A stretch of 64,000 nucleotides of DNA from Halocynthiibacter styelae (GCF_016123485.1 NZ_JADCKQ010000006.1:151294-215293), one strand, 5' to 3'; numbered from the stretch's first letter, positions 8,233-18,359 are shown. The notes: generated by a model not told the origin, from the sequence alone. A program made the numbers and translations.

Positions 8233-10087
8233 CTTCAGTATCCTCTGTGCCTATGAAACCGCCTGACTGGCGTTCCCAATAGCGCGCATATAGCCCCTTT
8301 TGCAAAAGCAAATCTGCATGTGTGCCGATTTCTGCAATCTGTCCCTGATCCATCACAACAATCCGGTCCATGCGGGAAATGGTAGACAGGCGGTGGGCAA
8401 TGGCCAGAACTGTCTTGCCTTCCATAACGGTTTCTAACGCTGTCTGAATGGCTGCCTCCACCTCAGAATCCAGCGCACTGGTGGCTTCGTCCAGCACAAG
8501 GATCGGCGCGTCTTTCAGAATGGCACGGGCAAGGGCAATACGCTGACGCTGTCCCCCGGACAATTTCACACCGCGTTCGCCAAGATGGGCGTCAAACCCT
8601 TTACGTCCGCTGTTGTCCTCAAGATCGGCAATGAACTCCAGCGCCTCAGCCTGACGCGCCGCATCGCGTACGTCTTCCAGCGTTGCACCCGGGCGGCCGT
8701 AACGAATGTTATCCAGCGCAGACCGGTTAAACATAGCGGTATCCTGCGTCACCATGCCGATTTGCGCCCGCAGGCTGGCCTGGCTGACACCATTTACATC
8801 CTGCCCATCCACAAGAACACGGCCCCGTTCCGGATCATAAAGCCGCAACAGCATTGAAACCAGGGTCGATTTCCCGGCGCCAGATGCCCCGACAATTCCA
8901 ATCTTTTCGCCAGGCGCGATTTCCAGGTTCAACCCGCGCACACCACCGCTTTCACGCCCATAGGCAAAACCCAAATTGTCGAAATGCACTGCACCAGCAG
9001 ATACGTTCAGCTCAACTGCGTCATTACGATCCGTCAGTTTATGCGCCGGGCTAAGCGTGCGCATCCCGTCCTCAACCTCGCCAATATCACCGTAAATCCC
9101 CATCAGCGTCCAACTAACCCAGCCGGTCATCTGCGCCAGGCGAATGGACATACCACCAACGGCAGTCAGCTCACCCGCAGTCACAGCACCCGCCCCCCAG
9201 CGGATCAGGCCGTAACCAACCATGGCAACCGGCAAGACACCCGCCAGAACGATCAGAAGGAACCGGAACAGCACCGCGACAGAGGCCCAGTCAACAGCAC
9301 GTTCACGAAAGACAGAAACCGCATCCAGCGCCGCGCGATCTTCATGGGCGTCATGGGCAAACAGTTTCACGGTTTTGATATTGGTGATCGTATCAACAAT
9401 CTGCCCGGTCACACCGGCACGCGCCCCGGCCCGCGCGGCGGATCTTGCCCGCACACGCGGCAGAAAATGCCGGAGCAGGCCAAAATAACCACCCAGCCAG
9501 AGCAGCATAATCACCACAAGCCCGGGATCAACAAACCCCGACAGAACCAACATGCCCAGAACCGCAGTCACGGCAAATGTCATAGCATTGATGGTTTCCT
9601 GCGTGACAGACACAATCGAATTCGCGGTTTGCATCTGCTTTTGCGCGATACGCCCGGCAAAATCATCGTCAAAGAACCCAACGGATTGCCCCAGCGTGTG
9701 CCGGTTCAGACGGGTCATCACCTGCGAGAACACATTTGGCATCACTGCGATCGACTGAAACCCGGTGGCAATCGCGAAAAACAGCGGACGCAGGATCAAC
9801 AGGACCAGGGAAAACGCCAGGAAGGTCATCACATTCTGCGACCAGAACCCCTGCCCTGTTGCCTGTGCCACCGTCACCGCATCAATGATCTGGCCCAGCA
9901 TATACATGATCAGCGATTCAAACACGCCGCCCATGGCAAAGCCAAAGGCCGCAAGTGCGATCACGCCCCAGCAGCCGCGCAGGGCCCAGCGTATGAACGC
10001 CATCAGCGTGGCAGGCGGCGGGCCTTTGGCGGCATTTTCCGGGTCAACGCGGCCAACAAGCCAGGCGGCGATTTTATCCATGTTCAT
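8213..10087 (-). CDS. ABC exporter half-transporter (permease-ATPase fusion), first of a pair
   Basis: 624-aa type IV ABC exporter with a transmembrane domain in roughly the first 320 residues and a nucleotide-binding domain after that. Walker A is GASGAGKST, the signature is LSGGQRQRIALARA, Walker B is ILVLDEATSALD, and the switch histidine is in AIAHRLST. The neighbouring gene encodes a clear paralogue, and the two overlap by 14 bases. They probably act as a heterodimer or share a lipid or drug export role. The start ATG has GGAG 9 bases upstream. The substrate is unknown. Confidence 0.9.
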   Translation of the reverse strand: MNMDKIAAWLVGRVDPENAAKGPPPATLMAFIRWALRGCWGVIALAAFGFAMGGVFESLIMYMLGQIIDAVTVAQATGQGFWSQNVMTFLAFSLVLLILRPLFFAIATGFQSIAVMPNVFSQVMTRLNRHTLGQSVGFFDDDFAGRIAQKQMQTANSIVSVTQETINAMTFAVTAVLGMLVLSGFVDPGLVVIMLLWLGGYFGLLRHFLPRVRARSAARAGARAGVTGQIVDTITNIKTVKLFAHDAHEDRAALDAVSVFRERAVDWASVAVLFRFLLIVLAGVLPVAMVGYGLIRWGAGAVTAGELTAVGGMSIRLAQMTGWVSWTLMGIYGDIGEVEDGMRTLSPAHKLTDRNDAVELNVSAGAVHFDNLGFAYGRESGGVRGLNLEIAPGEKIGIVGASGAGKSTLVSMLLRLYDPERGRVLVDGQDVNGVSQASLRAQIGMVTQDTAMFNRSALDNIRYGRPGATLEDVRDAARQAEALEFIADLEDNSGRKGFDAHLGERGVKLSGGQRQRIALARAILKDAPILVLDEATSALDSEVEAAIQTALETVMEGKTVLAIAHRLSTISRMDRIVVMDQGQIAEIGTHADLLLQKGLYARYWERQSGGFIGTEDTEGDALHS

Positions 10088-11924
10088 TTACTTCATCTCC
10101 GCCAATAAACCCGCCGGACTGCCGCGCCCAGAAACCCGCATAAATGCCCCCTTTCGCCAGCAGTTCCGCGTGGTTGCCATCTTCAACAATCAGACCCTGA
10201 TCCAGTACAATAATGCGATCCATCTTTGCGATCGTGGACAGACGGTGGGCAATCGCCAGCACGGTTTTACCCTCCATCATGTCATAAAGCGTGTCCTGAA
10301 TCGCGGCTTCAACCTCACTGTCCAGCGCACTGGTCGCCTCATCCAACAACAAGATCGGCGCGTCTTTCAGAATGACCCGCGCAAGGGCAACCCGTTGCCG
10401 CTGACCGCCAGAAAGTTTCACACCGCGTTCGCCCACCTCGGCGTCATATCCCCGCCGCCCTTCCGGATCTTCCAGATCAAGGATGAAATCATGCGCTTCT
10501 GCCTGTTTAGCGGCTGCGATCATCTCTTCCTCGGTTGCGTCCGGACGGCCATACAACAGGTTTTCCCGAACCGAGCGATGCAAAAGGGAACTGTCCTGCT
10601 GCACCATACCTATCTGACGGCGCAGGCTGTTTTGCGTCACGCGTGAAATATCCTGATCATCCACAAGGATTGTTCCGCCCTCAATGTCATAAAACCGCAA
10701 AAGCAACTTTACGAGGGTCGTTTTCCCGGCACCAGACCGCCCGACAAGGCCAATTTTCTGCCCGGGTTCAACGCGCAGATCTACGCCATCAATCCCCCCG
10801 GTATCACGCCCATAACGATGCACAACACCCTGCATTTCAATTTTACCTTCACGGAAATCAAGCGATTTTGCATCCGGTGCATCCACAAGTGTCACGGGCT
10901 GGGCGATGGTCTCCATCCCTTCAGAAATGACACCAAGGTTGCGGAAGAAACTGGATAGCGCCCACATGATCCACCCGGTCATCGCGTTCAGACGCAGACA
11001 TAAGGCAGAGGCCGCAGCAACAACACCAACACTTGCACTGCCCAACATCCACAACCAGATACCCCACCCCACAACGCCAACAATCAGAAACCCGTTCAGC
11101 GTCACCAGCATGACGTCCATTTTGGTGAAAATACGCATTTCAGCCTGAAAGGTTTTCCGCGTTTTTTCAATGGCTTCACCGGCCCATTTGATTTCAGTGT
11201 CATCATGGGCAAAAAGTTTTACAGAATGAATATTGGTATAACTGTCCACCACCCGGCCGGTTACAGTGGAACGCGCATCAGACGCGGCCTTTGACGCCGG
11301 ACCAACGCGTTTCATCGTCCAGCGCACCAACAGCACATATAGCCCAAACCAGGCGATCAAAGGCAGCACAAGACGCGGATCGGACCCCATCAGCAAAACC
11401 GCCGCACCAACAAGATATGCGACCGCAAACGTCATGGCGTCAAACACCTGAAACGCAGCTTCACCTGCGGCAGGGGGCGTCTGCATGATCCGGTTTGCAA
11501 TCCGGCCGGCGAAGTCATTTTCAAACCAGCCAATGGATTGCCGCAACACATGTTTATGCGCGCGCCAGCGGATCAACGTGCCAAAATTCGGCAAAATTGT
11601 CTGGTTCAAAAGGGCGACGTCAACCACCTGAATCAACGGACGCAGGAAAAGCACAAACAGGGCGACCAGGATAAACTCTGTCACATAGTTCGCGCGAATT
11701 TCTTCAGGTGAAAGCCCTGTCAAAAGATCCACGACACGGCCCATATACCAGATCAGGCCAACCTCTACGGCGGCCACGATCACGGAAACGATGGCCGTTA
11801 CCCAGAACACTTTCGCGAACGGACGGGCATATTCCCGCATGAAGGGCCAAAGCTTTGTCGGCGGCGTGTCGGTTTCCTGGTAATCCACATAGGGGTTAAC
11901 CAGACGTTCAAAGAACCCAAGCAT
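10074..11924 (-). CDS. ABC exporter half-transporter (permease-ATPase fusion), second of a pair
   Basis: 616-aa ABC exporter. An N-terminal membrane domain carries FWVTAIVSVIVAAVEVGLIWYMGRVVDLL and further helices. The C-terminal ATPase has Walker A GRSGAGKTT, signature LSGGQRQRVALARV, Walker B ILLLDEATSALD and H-loop AIAHRLST. Both active-site sets in the pair look intact, unlike asymmetric heterodimeric exporters in which one site is degenerate. I chose ATG 11924; a TTG at 11942 is an alternative. There is a 114-base gap from cca upstream. Confidence 0.9.
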   Translation of the reverse strand: MLGFFERLVNPYVDYQETDTPPTKLWPFMREYARPFAKVFWVTAIVSVIVAAVEVGLIWYMGRVVDLLTGLSPEEIRANYVTEFILVALFVLFLRPLIQVVDVALLNQTILPNFGTLIRWRAHKHVLRQSIGWFENDFAGRIANRIMQTPPAAGEAAFQVFDAMTFAVAYLVGAAVLLMGSDPRLVLPLIAWFGLYVLLVRWTMKRVGPASKAASDARSTVTGRVVDSYTNIHSVKLFAHDDTEIKWAGEAIEKTRKTFQAEMRIFTKMDVMLVTLNGFLIVGVVGWGIWLWMLGSASVGVVAAASALCLRLNAMTGWIMWALSSFFRNLGVISEGMETIAQPVTLVDAPDAKSLDFREGKIEMQGVVHRYGRDTGGIDGVDLRVEPGQKIGLVGRSGAGKTTLVKLLLRFYDIEGGTILVDDQDISRVTQNSLRRQIGMVQQDSSLLHRSVRENLLYGRPDATEEEMIAAAKQAEAHDFILDLEDPEGRRGYDAEVGERGVKLSGGQRQRVALARVILKDAPILLLDEATSALDSEVEAAIQDTLYDMMEGKTVLAIAHRLSTIAKMDRIIVLDQGLIVEDGNHAELLAKGGIYAGFWARQSGGFIGGDEVNEHG

Positions 11925-12038
11925 GGTTTGGACTTTCAGCAATCAAAGAAGAACATAAGGCGAATATCCGCAGAGAACACCAGGTTCAGCCAGATCACAA
12001 GGGAAATACTGCGCAGAATGCCAGAGCTTATCTGTGCG

Positions 12039-13193
12039 TTATTGCGACAGCAGATCTTCTTTCGTGGCTTTGAAGCCGCCATCGATCCACGCTTGTTCCA
12101 GCTTTTTCAGCTGGTCACCCAGCGCTTTGCCAGAATATTCCGGCATCAGATCCTTTGCGAAAACCGGAAACTGCGCCTGGCTGGCGGATTTTGCCGCATC
12201 AAGATCAGCATCCGCAACCATCAACCCAGCCATATTTGCCCGTAATAGGCTCACATTTCGCGCAACTTCAAAACTATGACGATACGCAATCTCTGTAACG
12301 GGTGTGAGCGATCCCATCTGATCCAGCAGCAGGTCAAGCCGCGTGTTTTGCGCCTTTGACAAGCGCAGTTTTTCAGCCACATCTTCCCCGCCAATACAGG
12401 CAAGACGCCGGATTGGGTCCACAGAAATGTTTCCCTCAATATGCACAAGCTGCCCCAACATCCCGGTTTCAGCGCCGGGCAAGATGTGGGTCAGAACACC
12501 AGTCTGCTGCATGCAGGCCATAGCGGGCGCGGGGTCACTGGCAGAGAGGATTTTCAGAATTTCAGCGCCAATACGTTCCCGGGAAAGTGTCTCTAACCCG
12601 CCCAGATTCATAGAAATCGCGGCCAGCGCTTCTGGGTCAGGTCCCTCATCTACATCGCCGTACCAGGCGTAAAACCGAAAGAACCGCAGGCTGCGCAGGT
12701 AATCCTCACGAATACGTTCGCTGGCATCACCAATAAAACGAATGCACCGCACGGCCAGATCTGCGATCCCACCGGTTGGATCAGAAATACTGCCCTCCGC
12801 GTCGGCATAAAGCGCGTTCATCGTGAAATCACGTCGCGCCGCGTCTTCTTCAATCGTGTCGGCAAAAGCCACCGTCGCACGCCGGCCGTCAGTGGCGACA
12901 TCCCGGCGCAGGGTTGTGATCTCATAAGGTTCGCCGCCGCAAATCACCGTGACAGTGCCATGTTCAATCCCCGTCGGGATCACTTTCAGGCCGGCCCCTT
13001 TTGCAAGACTCATCACCACCTCGGGGTGCGCGGTAGTGGTGACATCCAGATCAGACACCGGCGCATTGATCAACGCATTGCGCACGCAGCCCCCGACAAA
13101 CCAGGCCTCGTGTCCGGCATCATTCAGCAGGGACATGACCTGTTTGCTGGCAACTGATGTCAGCCAGGGTTCATTCCGCAGATCAGTTTTCAT
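12039..13193 (-). CDS. cca: CCA tRNA nucleotidyltransferase / poly(A) polymerase family
   Basis: 384-aa class II nucleotidyltransferase that builds or repairs the 3' CCA end of tRNAs. Seen are FVGGCVRNALINAPVSDLDVTT with the catalytic carboxylates D48 and D50, DFTMNALYAD, and a C-terminal helical domain with SERIREDYLRSLRFFRFYA. Start at ATG 13193, with AGGGGGC upstream. It overlaps the CoA-pyrophosphatase gene by 11 bases, indicating translational coupling. No HD domain is visible, so it is the short alphaproteobacterial form. Confidence 0.93.
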   Translation of the reverse strand: MKTDLRNEPWLTSVASKQVMSLLNDAGHEAWFVGGCVRNALINAPVSDLDVTTTAHPEVVMSLAKGAGLKVIPTGIEHGTVTVICGGEPYEITTLRRDVATDGRRATVAFADTIEEDAARRDFTMNALYADAEGSISDPTGGIADLAVRCIRFIGDASERIREDYLRSLRFFRFYAWYGDVDEGPDPEALAAISMNLGGLETLSRERIGAEILKILSASDPAPAMACMQQTGVLTHILPGAETGMLGQLVHIEGNISVDPIRRLACIGGEDVAEKLRLSKAQNTRLDLLLDQMGSLTPVTEIAYRHSFEVARNVSLLRANMAGLMVADADLDAAKSASQAQFPVFAKDLMPEYSGKALGDQLKKLEQAWIDGGFKATKEDLLSQ

Positions 13194-13800
13194 TAACGCC
13201 CCCTGCAAGATTACGCAGCATGCGTGCGGTGGCACCCCAGATATAATACGGCCCCCAGGGCACAATGAAATAGAACCGTTTTTTTCCTTGCCAGCGGCGG
13301 TGTTCAATCGTGAAACGATCCTTGTTCAGCACATGGGGCAGCGGCACCTGAAACACTTCTGAAACTTCGCCGGGTTCAGACACAGGCTGAAAATCCCCAT
13401 GTACCAAGCCAACAAACGGCGTGACCGTAAAGCCGGTTACCGTTTCATGATCCGGCAGTTGTCCAAGAATTTCCACCTGCTCTGGCGGCAGGCCAATCTC
13501 TTCCTGCGCTTCACGCAAAGCGGCGGCACGGGCATCCGCATCAGTAGCATCGACCTTACCACCCGGAAAAGCGATTTGCCCGGGATGGTGTTTCATCCCG
13601 GATGCACGTTTCGTCAGAATAACCTGTGGATCATCGCCCGGTACAATCGCGATCAAAACCGCAGCTTCCCGCAGTTTTCGCCCTTCCGGCAGCGCGATTT
13701 CAGGATTGAGATCAAAATCAGAAGACGCCCCCCGCGCATTCTTCAGCGCAGAAAGCATCGTTTTTCTGATCAGTTCTTCATTCACCCGCAGCCCCGGCAT
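13183..13800 (-). CDS. NUDIX hydrolase, CoA pyrophosphatase type (NudL-like)
   Basis: 205-aa NUDIX enzyme likely hydrolysing CoA or its oxidised forms. It has the CoA-branch upstream signature LTKRASGMKHHPGQIAFPGGKVD followed by a Nudix box ending REAQEEIGL. Asp stands where the canonical first Glu would be, and the spacing is one residue longer than canonical, as I expect for this subfamily. The C-terminal part has WGATARML. It lies between hslO and cca with overlaps on both sides (23 and 11 bases). Confidence 0.9.
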   Translation of the reverse strand: MPGLRVNEELIRKTMLSALKNARGASSDFDLNPEIALPEGRKLREAAVLIAIVPGDDPQVILTKRASGMKHHPGQIAFPGGKVDATDADARAAALREAQEEIGLPPEQVEILGQLPDHETVTGFTVTPFVGLVHGDFQPVSEPGEVSEVFQVPLPHVLNKDRFTIEHRRWQGKKRFYFIVPWGPYYIWGATARMLRNLAGGVNEN

Positions 13801-14773
13801 CTTTACCGCAACTCGCTGGATCCATCACATAATGCGCACCGCAGAACTGACAGTCAGCCGTGATGGTGCCGTCTTCTTTGGTCATATGCGTCAGGTCTTT
13901 TGCGGAATACATCGACAGGCTGTTACGCACTTTATCCTCGGAACAGGAACAGCCGAATTTCACTGACTTTGCATCATAAACCCGCGGTTCTTCCTCGTGG
14001 AACAGGCGCAAAAGCAATTGAGTTGGCTCAACAGATGGGCCAATCAGTTCCAGTTCTTCGACAGAAGACAAAAGAATATTGGCACGGTTCCAGTTTTCTT
14101 CCGCATCATCTTCCAACAGATCAGACGCCGCAAGAACGCCATCTTCGCCACCACCGCCTTCATCATTTGCCACAGAGGGCGACGCCTTCGGCATATGTTG
14201 CAGCATCACGCCACCCGCACGCCAGCTTTCTACACCACCAGGCAAAGTAGAACGCCCAGCGGTCAGTTCAAACCGCGTTGGCAGCTGTTCAGATTGCGCG
14301 AAATAGGTTTCGGCGCAGGCCGTCAGCGAACCACCCGCAATAGGTGTAATGCCCTGATAGGGCTGCATGCCTTCGCCTTGATCGATCAGGATCGCAAAAT
14401 ACCCTTTGCCAATCAGATCAAAAGGTTCTGCGCTTTCATCCAGGCGATCTTTGTCAAAACTGGCCCAGGCCCGGATTTTCGCGGGCTCGCCTTCGCTTTC
14501 CGGCCCGTAATAATCGGTTGCCAGAATACGTGCAGGCCCGTCACCGCGCACCTGCAGGGACAGCTTCCAGCGCAGATCAATACTTTGTCCAATCAAAGCG
14601 GTCAGCATGGTCATTTCAGCAACCAGCGCTTCGATCTTTTCCGGGTAATCGTGTTGGGACAGAACAGTGTTCAGCAGCCCATCAAGACGACAGACCCGAC
14701 CGCGAATGTCGCAACGGTCGAGCTGAAAGGGAAGAACAGTATCATCCCAGGCAATTTGAGATATAGAAGACAT
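13778..14773 (-). CDS. hslO: Hsp33 redox-regulated chaperone
   Basis: 331-aa holdase chaperone switched on by oxidation. The C-terminal zinc site is visible as CSC (in FGCSCSEDKV) and CQFC (in DCQFCGAHYV), the four cysteines that form disulfides under stress. I chose ATG 14773 with AAGGATT upstream. The longer open frame to 14896 overlaps the divergent NUDIX gene and looks non-coding. It heads the leftward operon hslO-nudix-cca-ABC-ABC-RNA methyltransferase. Confidence 0.94.
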   Translation of the reverse strand: MSSISQIAWDDTVLPFQLDRCDIRGRVCRLDGLLNTVLSQHDYPEKIEALVAEMTMLTALIGQSIDLRWKLSLQVRGDGPARILATDYYGPESEGEPAKIRAWASFDKDRLDESAEPFDLIGKGYFAILIDQGEGMQPYQGITPIAGGSLTACAETYFAQSEQLPTRFELTAGRSTLPGGVESWRAGGVMLQHMPKASPSVANDEGGGGEDGVLAASDLLEDDAEENWNRANILLSSVEELELIGPSVEPTQLLLRLFHEEEPRVYDAKSVKFGCSCSEDKVRNSLSMYSAKDLTHMTKEDGTITADCQFCGAHYVMDPASCGKDAGAAGE

Positions 14774-14845
14774 GAGTAATCCTTGCGCAGTTGGCCTGAA
14801 ATACCCTGGCTGGCGTGGTACAGCAACCATTTGAGGAATCCCCAT

Positions 14846-15304
14846 ATGATCCGCCGCTTCGGAGAGCCCCGAAAACAGGATATTCGCTACCGGCACCGTC
14901 CGGGTGCCTATGTGATTTTACCTTCAGGTGGGGATTTACTGCTGACCCGTCAAGAGGGGGAAGAAAGTGAGTTGCAACTACCGGGGGGTGGGATCGATCC
15001 CGGAGAAAGCCCGGTTCAGGCGCTGCATCGCGAAGTGTTGGAAGAAACCGGCTGGCGCATCAGTCGGCCCAGACACCTTGTGGCTTACCGGCGTTTCGCC
15101 TGGTTGCCGGATTATAAGTTCTGGGCAGAAAAGCTATGCCATATCTATGTGGCTTCCCCTGTGCGCCCACATGGCCCACCGTCAGAACCCGGGCATGAAG
15201 CCCTGTGGATGAATACAAGTGAAGCCACTCGCACGCTGACCAACGAAGGGGATGCTTTCGCTGTCACCCAGTGGGTTCAGGCCGGTGCACATCCTCCCCG
15301 CTGA
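14846..15304 (+). CDS. NUDIX hydrolase
   Basis: 152-aa hydrolase with a fully canonical Nudix box: GGGIDPGESPVQALHREVLEETGW matches GX5EX7REUXEEXGU. The substrate cannot be assigned. The start is ATG 14846, preceded by GAGGA. It is divergent from hslO (72-base gap), and its last 41 bases overlap the end of the convergent receiver-PP2C gene, an unusually long tail-to-tail overlap. Confidence 0.88.
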   Translation: MIRRFGEPRKQDIRYRHRPGAYVILPSGGDLLLTRQEGEESELQLPGGGIDPGESPVQALHREVLEETGWRISRPRHLVAYRRFAWLPDYKFWAEKLCHIYVASPVRPHGPPSEPGHEALWMNTSEATRTLTNEGDAFAVTQWVQAGAHPPR

Positions 15305-16577
15305 ATTCCAGCAGGACAGCCGAAACATCATCAGGAAAATCTTTCTGCCCCGAATATTCCGTCAGATGGGTGATCATTGCTTCCAAAAGCTTTTCCCCCT
15401 TCCGATCCGCATTCATCACCATAAAATCGCGCACGCCTTCATCATCCAACAGGCTTTCCTGCGGATCCGGGCATTCCATCACGCCATCAGACGGGATGAA
15501 GATCCGGTCCCCCGGGGCCAGTGTCACAGAGAAATCTGTATAGTAAGCCGCATCAATCAAACCAACAGGCATGCCACCGGTGCCAACTGATTCGCAGCTG
15601 CCATCTGCGCGTTGAATCACCGGATGAGGATGCCCGGCCTGACACATCACAACCTTACCCGTACGCAGATCAACATTGGCGATCAACAGGGTAAAGTAAT
15701 GTTCTGTTTCCATTTCATTCATCACAATGGTGTTCAGAAGATCCGCCGCATCCGCAGGATTGCGCAGGCGAAACCCACCGTTTTCATCTGCTTCCAGTGC
15801 AACATTCTGTTCCGGCGAACGCCCTGAAAGGTTCCCCGCCAGTCGTGCGGTCATCAGTGCAGATGTGATCCCATGGCCCGACACATCAATGCCCCAGATG
15901 CCGATCTGATGGTCATCAACCCTAAAGAACCCAACAAGATCACCACCAACATGCCCACTTGATCGCAATGTCAAAGATACCTGTGCAGCGCCGAAATCCT
16001 TAAATCTTTCACGAATCAAGGACTGCTGTAGCTTTTTCGCTTCCATCAGGTCGCGATCCACCATGTCGTACAGTTCGGTCAGCTCATTCAGCGTCGCGGA
16101 CACAAGCCGGTTCTTTTCCTGCAACTCGCCTTCCATCTTCAGAATACGTTCGCCCGCCGTAATACGCGCGCGCAACTCATCCGCATTCACAGGTTTTGTC
16201 AGGAAATCATCCGCGCCAACTTCCAGCCCCCGCGCGATTTCGCCTTTTTCACTTTTTGAGGTCAAAAGGATGAAATACCCGTATCCCTGCCGGTCAAGTT
16301 GACGAAACGCTTGGCAAAATTCCAACCCGTTCATTCCGGGCATCATCCAGTCGCTCAGCACAAAATCAACGTGATTACTTGCACAGAAATCCATAGCTTC
16401 CTGGCCCGAAGCCGCTTCAGCCACCTGAAATCCCCAGCGTTTCAGCATTGCCGTCAGAATTTTGCGCTGCACCTTGCTGTCATCAACAACCAGCACAAAT
16501 CGCTTCCCCTCTTGTCCGGGGGAACAATCAACCTCAACAAAGTCCGGCTGTGTTTGTGTGAGAACAGCTTTGTTCAT
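15264..16577 (-). CDS. Response regulator with PP2C/RsbU-type phosphatase domain (RbaY-like)
   Basis: 437-aa protein. The N-terminal receiver domain has D32/D33, phospho-acceptor D76 (VLSDWMMPGMNG) and K128 (LTKPVN). A coiled linker (about 140-190) leads to a SpoIIE/RsbU-like PP2C phosphatase with GGDLVGFF and GIDVSGHG metal sites. Such proteins dephosphorylate an anti-anti-sigma factor in partner-switching pathways. In Rhodobacter capsulatus a protein of this layout (RbaY) affects gene transfer agent production, but orthology is inferred. Start ATG 16577 (TTG 16589 possible). Divergent from an Hpt gene that may supply its phosphoryl group. Confidence 0.88.
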   Translation of the reverse strand: MNKAVLTQTQPDFVEVDCSPGQEGKRFVLVVDDSKVQRKILTAMLKRWGFQVAEAASGQEAMDFCASNHVDFVLSDWMMPGMNGLEFCQAFRQLDRQGYGYFILLTSKSEKGEIARGLEVGADDFLTKPVNADELRARITAGERILKMEGELQEKNRLVSATLNELTELYDMVDRDLMEAKKLQQSLIRERFKDFGAAQVSLTLRSSGHVGGDLVGFFRVDDHQIGIWGIDVSGHGITSALMTARLAGNLSGRSPEQNVALEADENGGFRLRNPADAADLLNTIVMNEMETEHYFTLLIANVDLRTGKVVMCQAGHPHPVIQRADGSCESVGTGGMPVGLIDAAYYTDFSVTLAPGDRIFIPSDGVMECPDPQESLLDDEGVRDFMVMNADRKGEKLLEAMITHLTEYSGQKDFPDDVSAVLLEFSGEDVHRPEPTG

Positions 16578-16670
16578 ACCATGTGCCAAATCATTTCATA
16601 ACACCCAACTCTATAGGTGCAGTCCTTTAAGACTTAATGAATGTCAGCAGTCACTCTCCATAAATCCCCG

Positions 16671-16685
16671 TTAAACTGTTGGTAA
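16671..16685. promoter_or_regulatory. Near-consensus CtrA site (one mismatch) between PP2C and Hpt genes
   Basis: TTAA, seven bases, then GTAAC. The CtrA consensus is TTAA-N7-TTAA, so one of eight fixed bases differs. It lies in the 152-base divergent intergenic region, 45 bases before the Hpt start. A single near match can occur by chance. Confidence 0.3.
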
Positions 16686-16729
16686 CACGCAGCCTGCTAT
16701 ATGTTTTCTTCCAGAGAAACGGGTGCAAC

Positions 16730-17053
16730 ATGATCGACTGGACGCGGGTAGAAGAACTGAAACAGGAAGTCGGGGAAGATGATTTTTCCGAGGTCGTTGA
16801 TCTGTTCCTGGAAGAAGTTGAAGAAACCATCACCCGGCTGAAACAAACCCCTGATCTGTCCCAACTTGAAGAAGACATGCATTTCCTGAAAGGCAGCGCC
16901 CTGAATCTTGGCTTTGAACAATTCAGCACCCTCTGTCAGGCCGGGGAAACTGCGGCGGCCGCCGGTGGTGCTGAAACGATCAATCTTCCCGAAATTTTCA
17001 CAAGTTATGACGGGTCAAAGGCAGAATTCCTGAAAGGGGGACCAGGCACATAG
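16730..17053 (+). CDS. Histidine phosphotransfer (Hpt) domain protein
   Basis: 107-aa stand-alone Hpt protein. The phospho-accepting histidine is H51 in EEDMHFLKGSALNLGF, matching the H-x-LKGSA-x-xLG pattern. It has no kinase or receiver domain, so it should relay phosphate between other proteins. Its divergent position next to the receiver-PP2C gene makes that protein a likely partner. I chose ATG 16730, just before MIDWTRVEELKQE. The 18 upstream codons read as leader. Confidence 0.9.
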   Translation: MIDWTRVEELKQEVGEDDFSEVVDLFLEEVEETITRLKQTPDLSQLEEDMHFLKGSALNLGFEQFSTLCQAGETAAAAGGAETINLPEIFTSYDGSKAEFLKGGPGT

Positions 17054-17132
17054 CCGCAGATATACCACTGTGCTTGCCCCTGCCTGTAAAAACAGGTAAT
17101 CGCGTGGCGATCACGTCACGAAGGAGCCTGTC

Positions 17133-18359
17133 ATGTCTGCGCCAAAAAAAGTTGTTCTCGCTTATTCCGGGGGTCTTGATACCTCTATCATCCTGAAATG
17201 GCTGCAAACGGAATATGGATGTGAAGTTGTGACATTCACCGCCGACCTTGGTCAGGGTGAAGAACTGGAACCTGCGCGTGCCAAGGCCGAACTTCTGGGC
17301 ATCAAGCCTGAAAATATCTACATTGAGGATGTGCGCGAAGAATTTGTACGTGACTTCGTCTTCCCGATGTTCCGCGCCAATGCTGTTTACGAAGGTCTGT
17401 ATCTGCTGGGTACTTCCATCGCGCGTCCGCTGATCTCCAAACGTCTTGTTGAGATCGCCGCTGAAACCGGTGCCGATGCTGTGGCCCACGGTGCAACAGG
17501 CAAAGGCAACGACCAGGTTCGTTTTGAACTGGCCGCTTACGCCCTGAACCCCGATATCAAAGTGATCGCCCCATGGCGCGAATGGGATCTGACATCCCGG
17601 ACACGTCTGCTGGAATTTGCTGAGCAAAACCAGATCCCTGTGGCAAAAGACAAGCGCGGCGAAGCCCCGTTCTCTGTTGACGCAAACCTGCTGCACACCT
17701 CTTCTGAAGGCAAAGTTCTGGAAGATCCGGCTGTTGAAGCCCCTGATTACGTCTATCAGCGCACTGTACACCCGGAAGATGCGCCTGACACACCAGAATT
17801 TGTCGAAGTAACCTTCGAAAAGGGTGATCCAATCGCGATCAATGGCGAATCCATGTCACCGGCAGAAATCCTGACAAAGCTGAATGAACTGGGCGGCAAG
17901 CACGGCATCGGACGTCTTGACCTGGTCGAAGGCCGTTTCGTTGGCATGAAATCCCGCGGCATCTATGAAACCCCGGGCGGCACCCTGCTGCTCGAGGCCC
18001 ACCGCGGCATCGAATCCATCACCATGGACCGTGGCGCAATGCACCTCAAAGATGAGCTGATGCCAAAATATGCTGAACTGATCTACAACGGGTTCTGGTA
18101 TTCCCCTGAACGTGAAATGCTTCAGGCCGCGATCGACAAAAGCCAGGAACATGTGTCCGGCACCGTGCGTATGAAACTGTACAAAGGCATGGCGCAAACT
18201 GTTGGCCGCTGGTCCGAAAACAGTCTCTATTCCGAAGCACATGTGACCTTTGAGGAAGACGCAGGCGCCTACGATCAGACCGATGCAGCGGGCTTCATTC
18301 AGCTCAACGCCCTGCGTTTGAAACTGCTGGCAGCCCGCGACAAGCGCAACAAAGGCTAA
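17133..18359 (+). CDS. argG: Argininosuccinate synthase
   Basis: Ligates citrulline and aspartate with ATP in arginine synthesis. The 408-aa length is normal. The N-type PP-loop [14 protein letters not shown] lies at residues 11-24. Other signatures are [35 protein letters not shown] and [13 protein letters not shown]. Strong ribosome site AAGGAG at 17121-17126. The 79-base leader holds a small hairpin (CCTGT-AAAA-ACAGG, 17083-17096) with no clear regulatory assignment. A terminator follows. Confidence 0.97.
   Translation: MSAPKKVVLAYSGGLDTSIILKWLQTEYGCEVVTFTADLGQGEELEPARAKAELLGIKPENIYIEDVREEFVRDFVFPMFRANAVYEGLYLLGTSIARPLISKRLVEIAAETGADAVAHGATGKGNDQVRFELAAYALNPDIKVIAPWREWDLTSRTRLLEFAEQNQIPVAKDKRGEAPFSVDANLLHTSSEGKVLEDPAVEAPDYVYQRTVHPEDAPDTPEFVEVTFEKGDPIAINGESMSPAEILTKLNELGGKHGIGRLDLVEGRFVGMKSRGIYETPGGTLLLEAHRGIESITMDRGAMHLKDELMPKYAELIYNGFWYSPEREMLQAAIDKSQEHVSGTVRMKLYKGMAQTVGRWSENSLYSEAHVTFEEDAGAYDQTDAAGFIQLNALRLKLLAARDKRNKG

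Noticed and set aside
8984..10646. Long plus-strand ORFs antisense to the two ABC transporter genes
   Set aside because: Low-complexity, Arg/His/Pro-rich translations typical of shadow frames. The opposite strand carries full ABC signatures.
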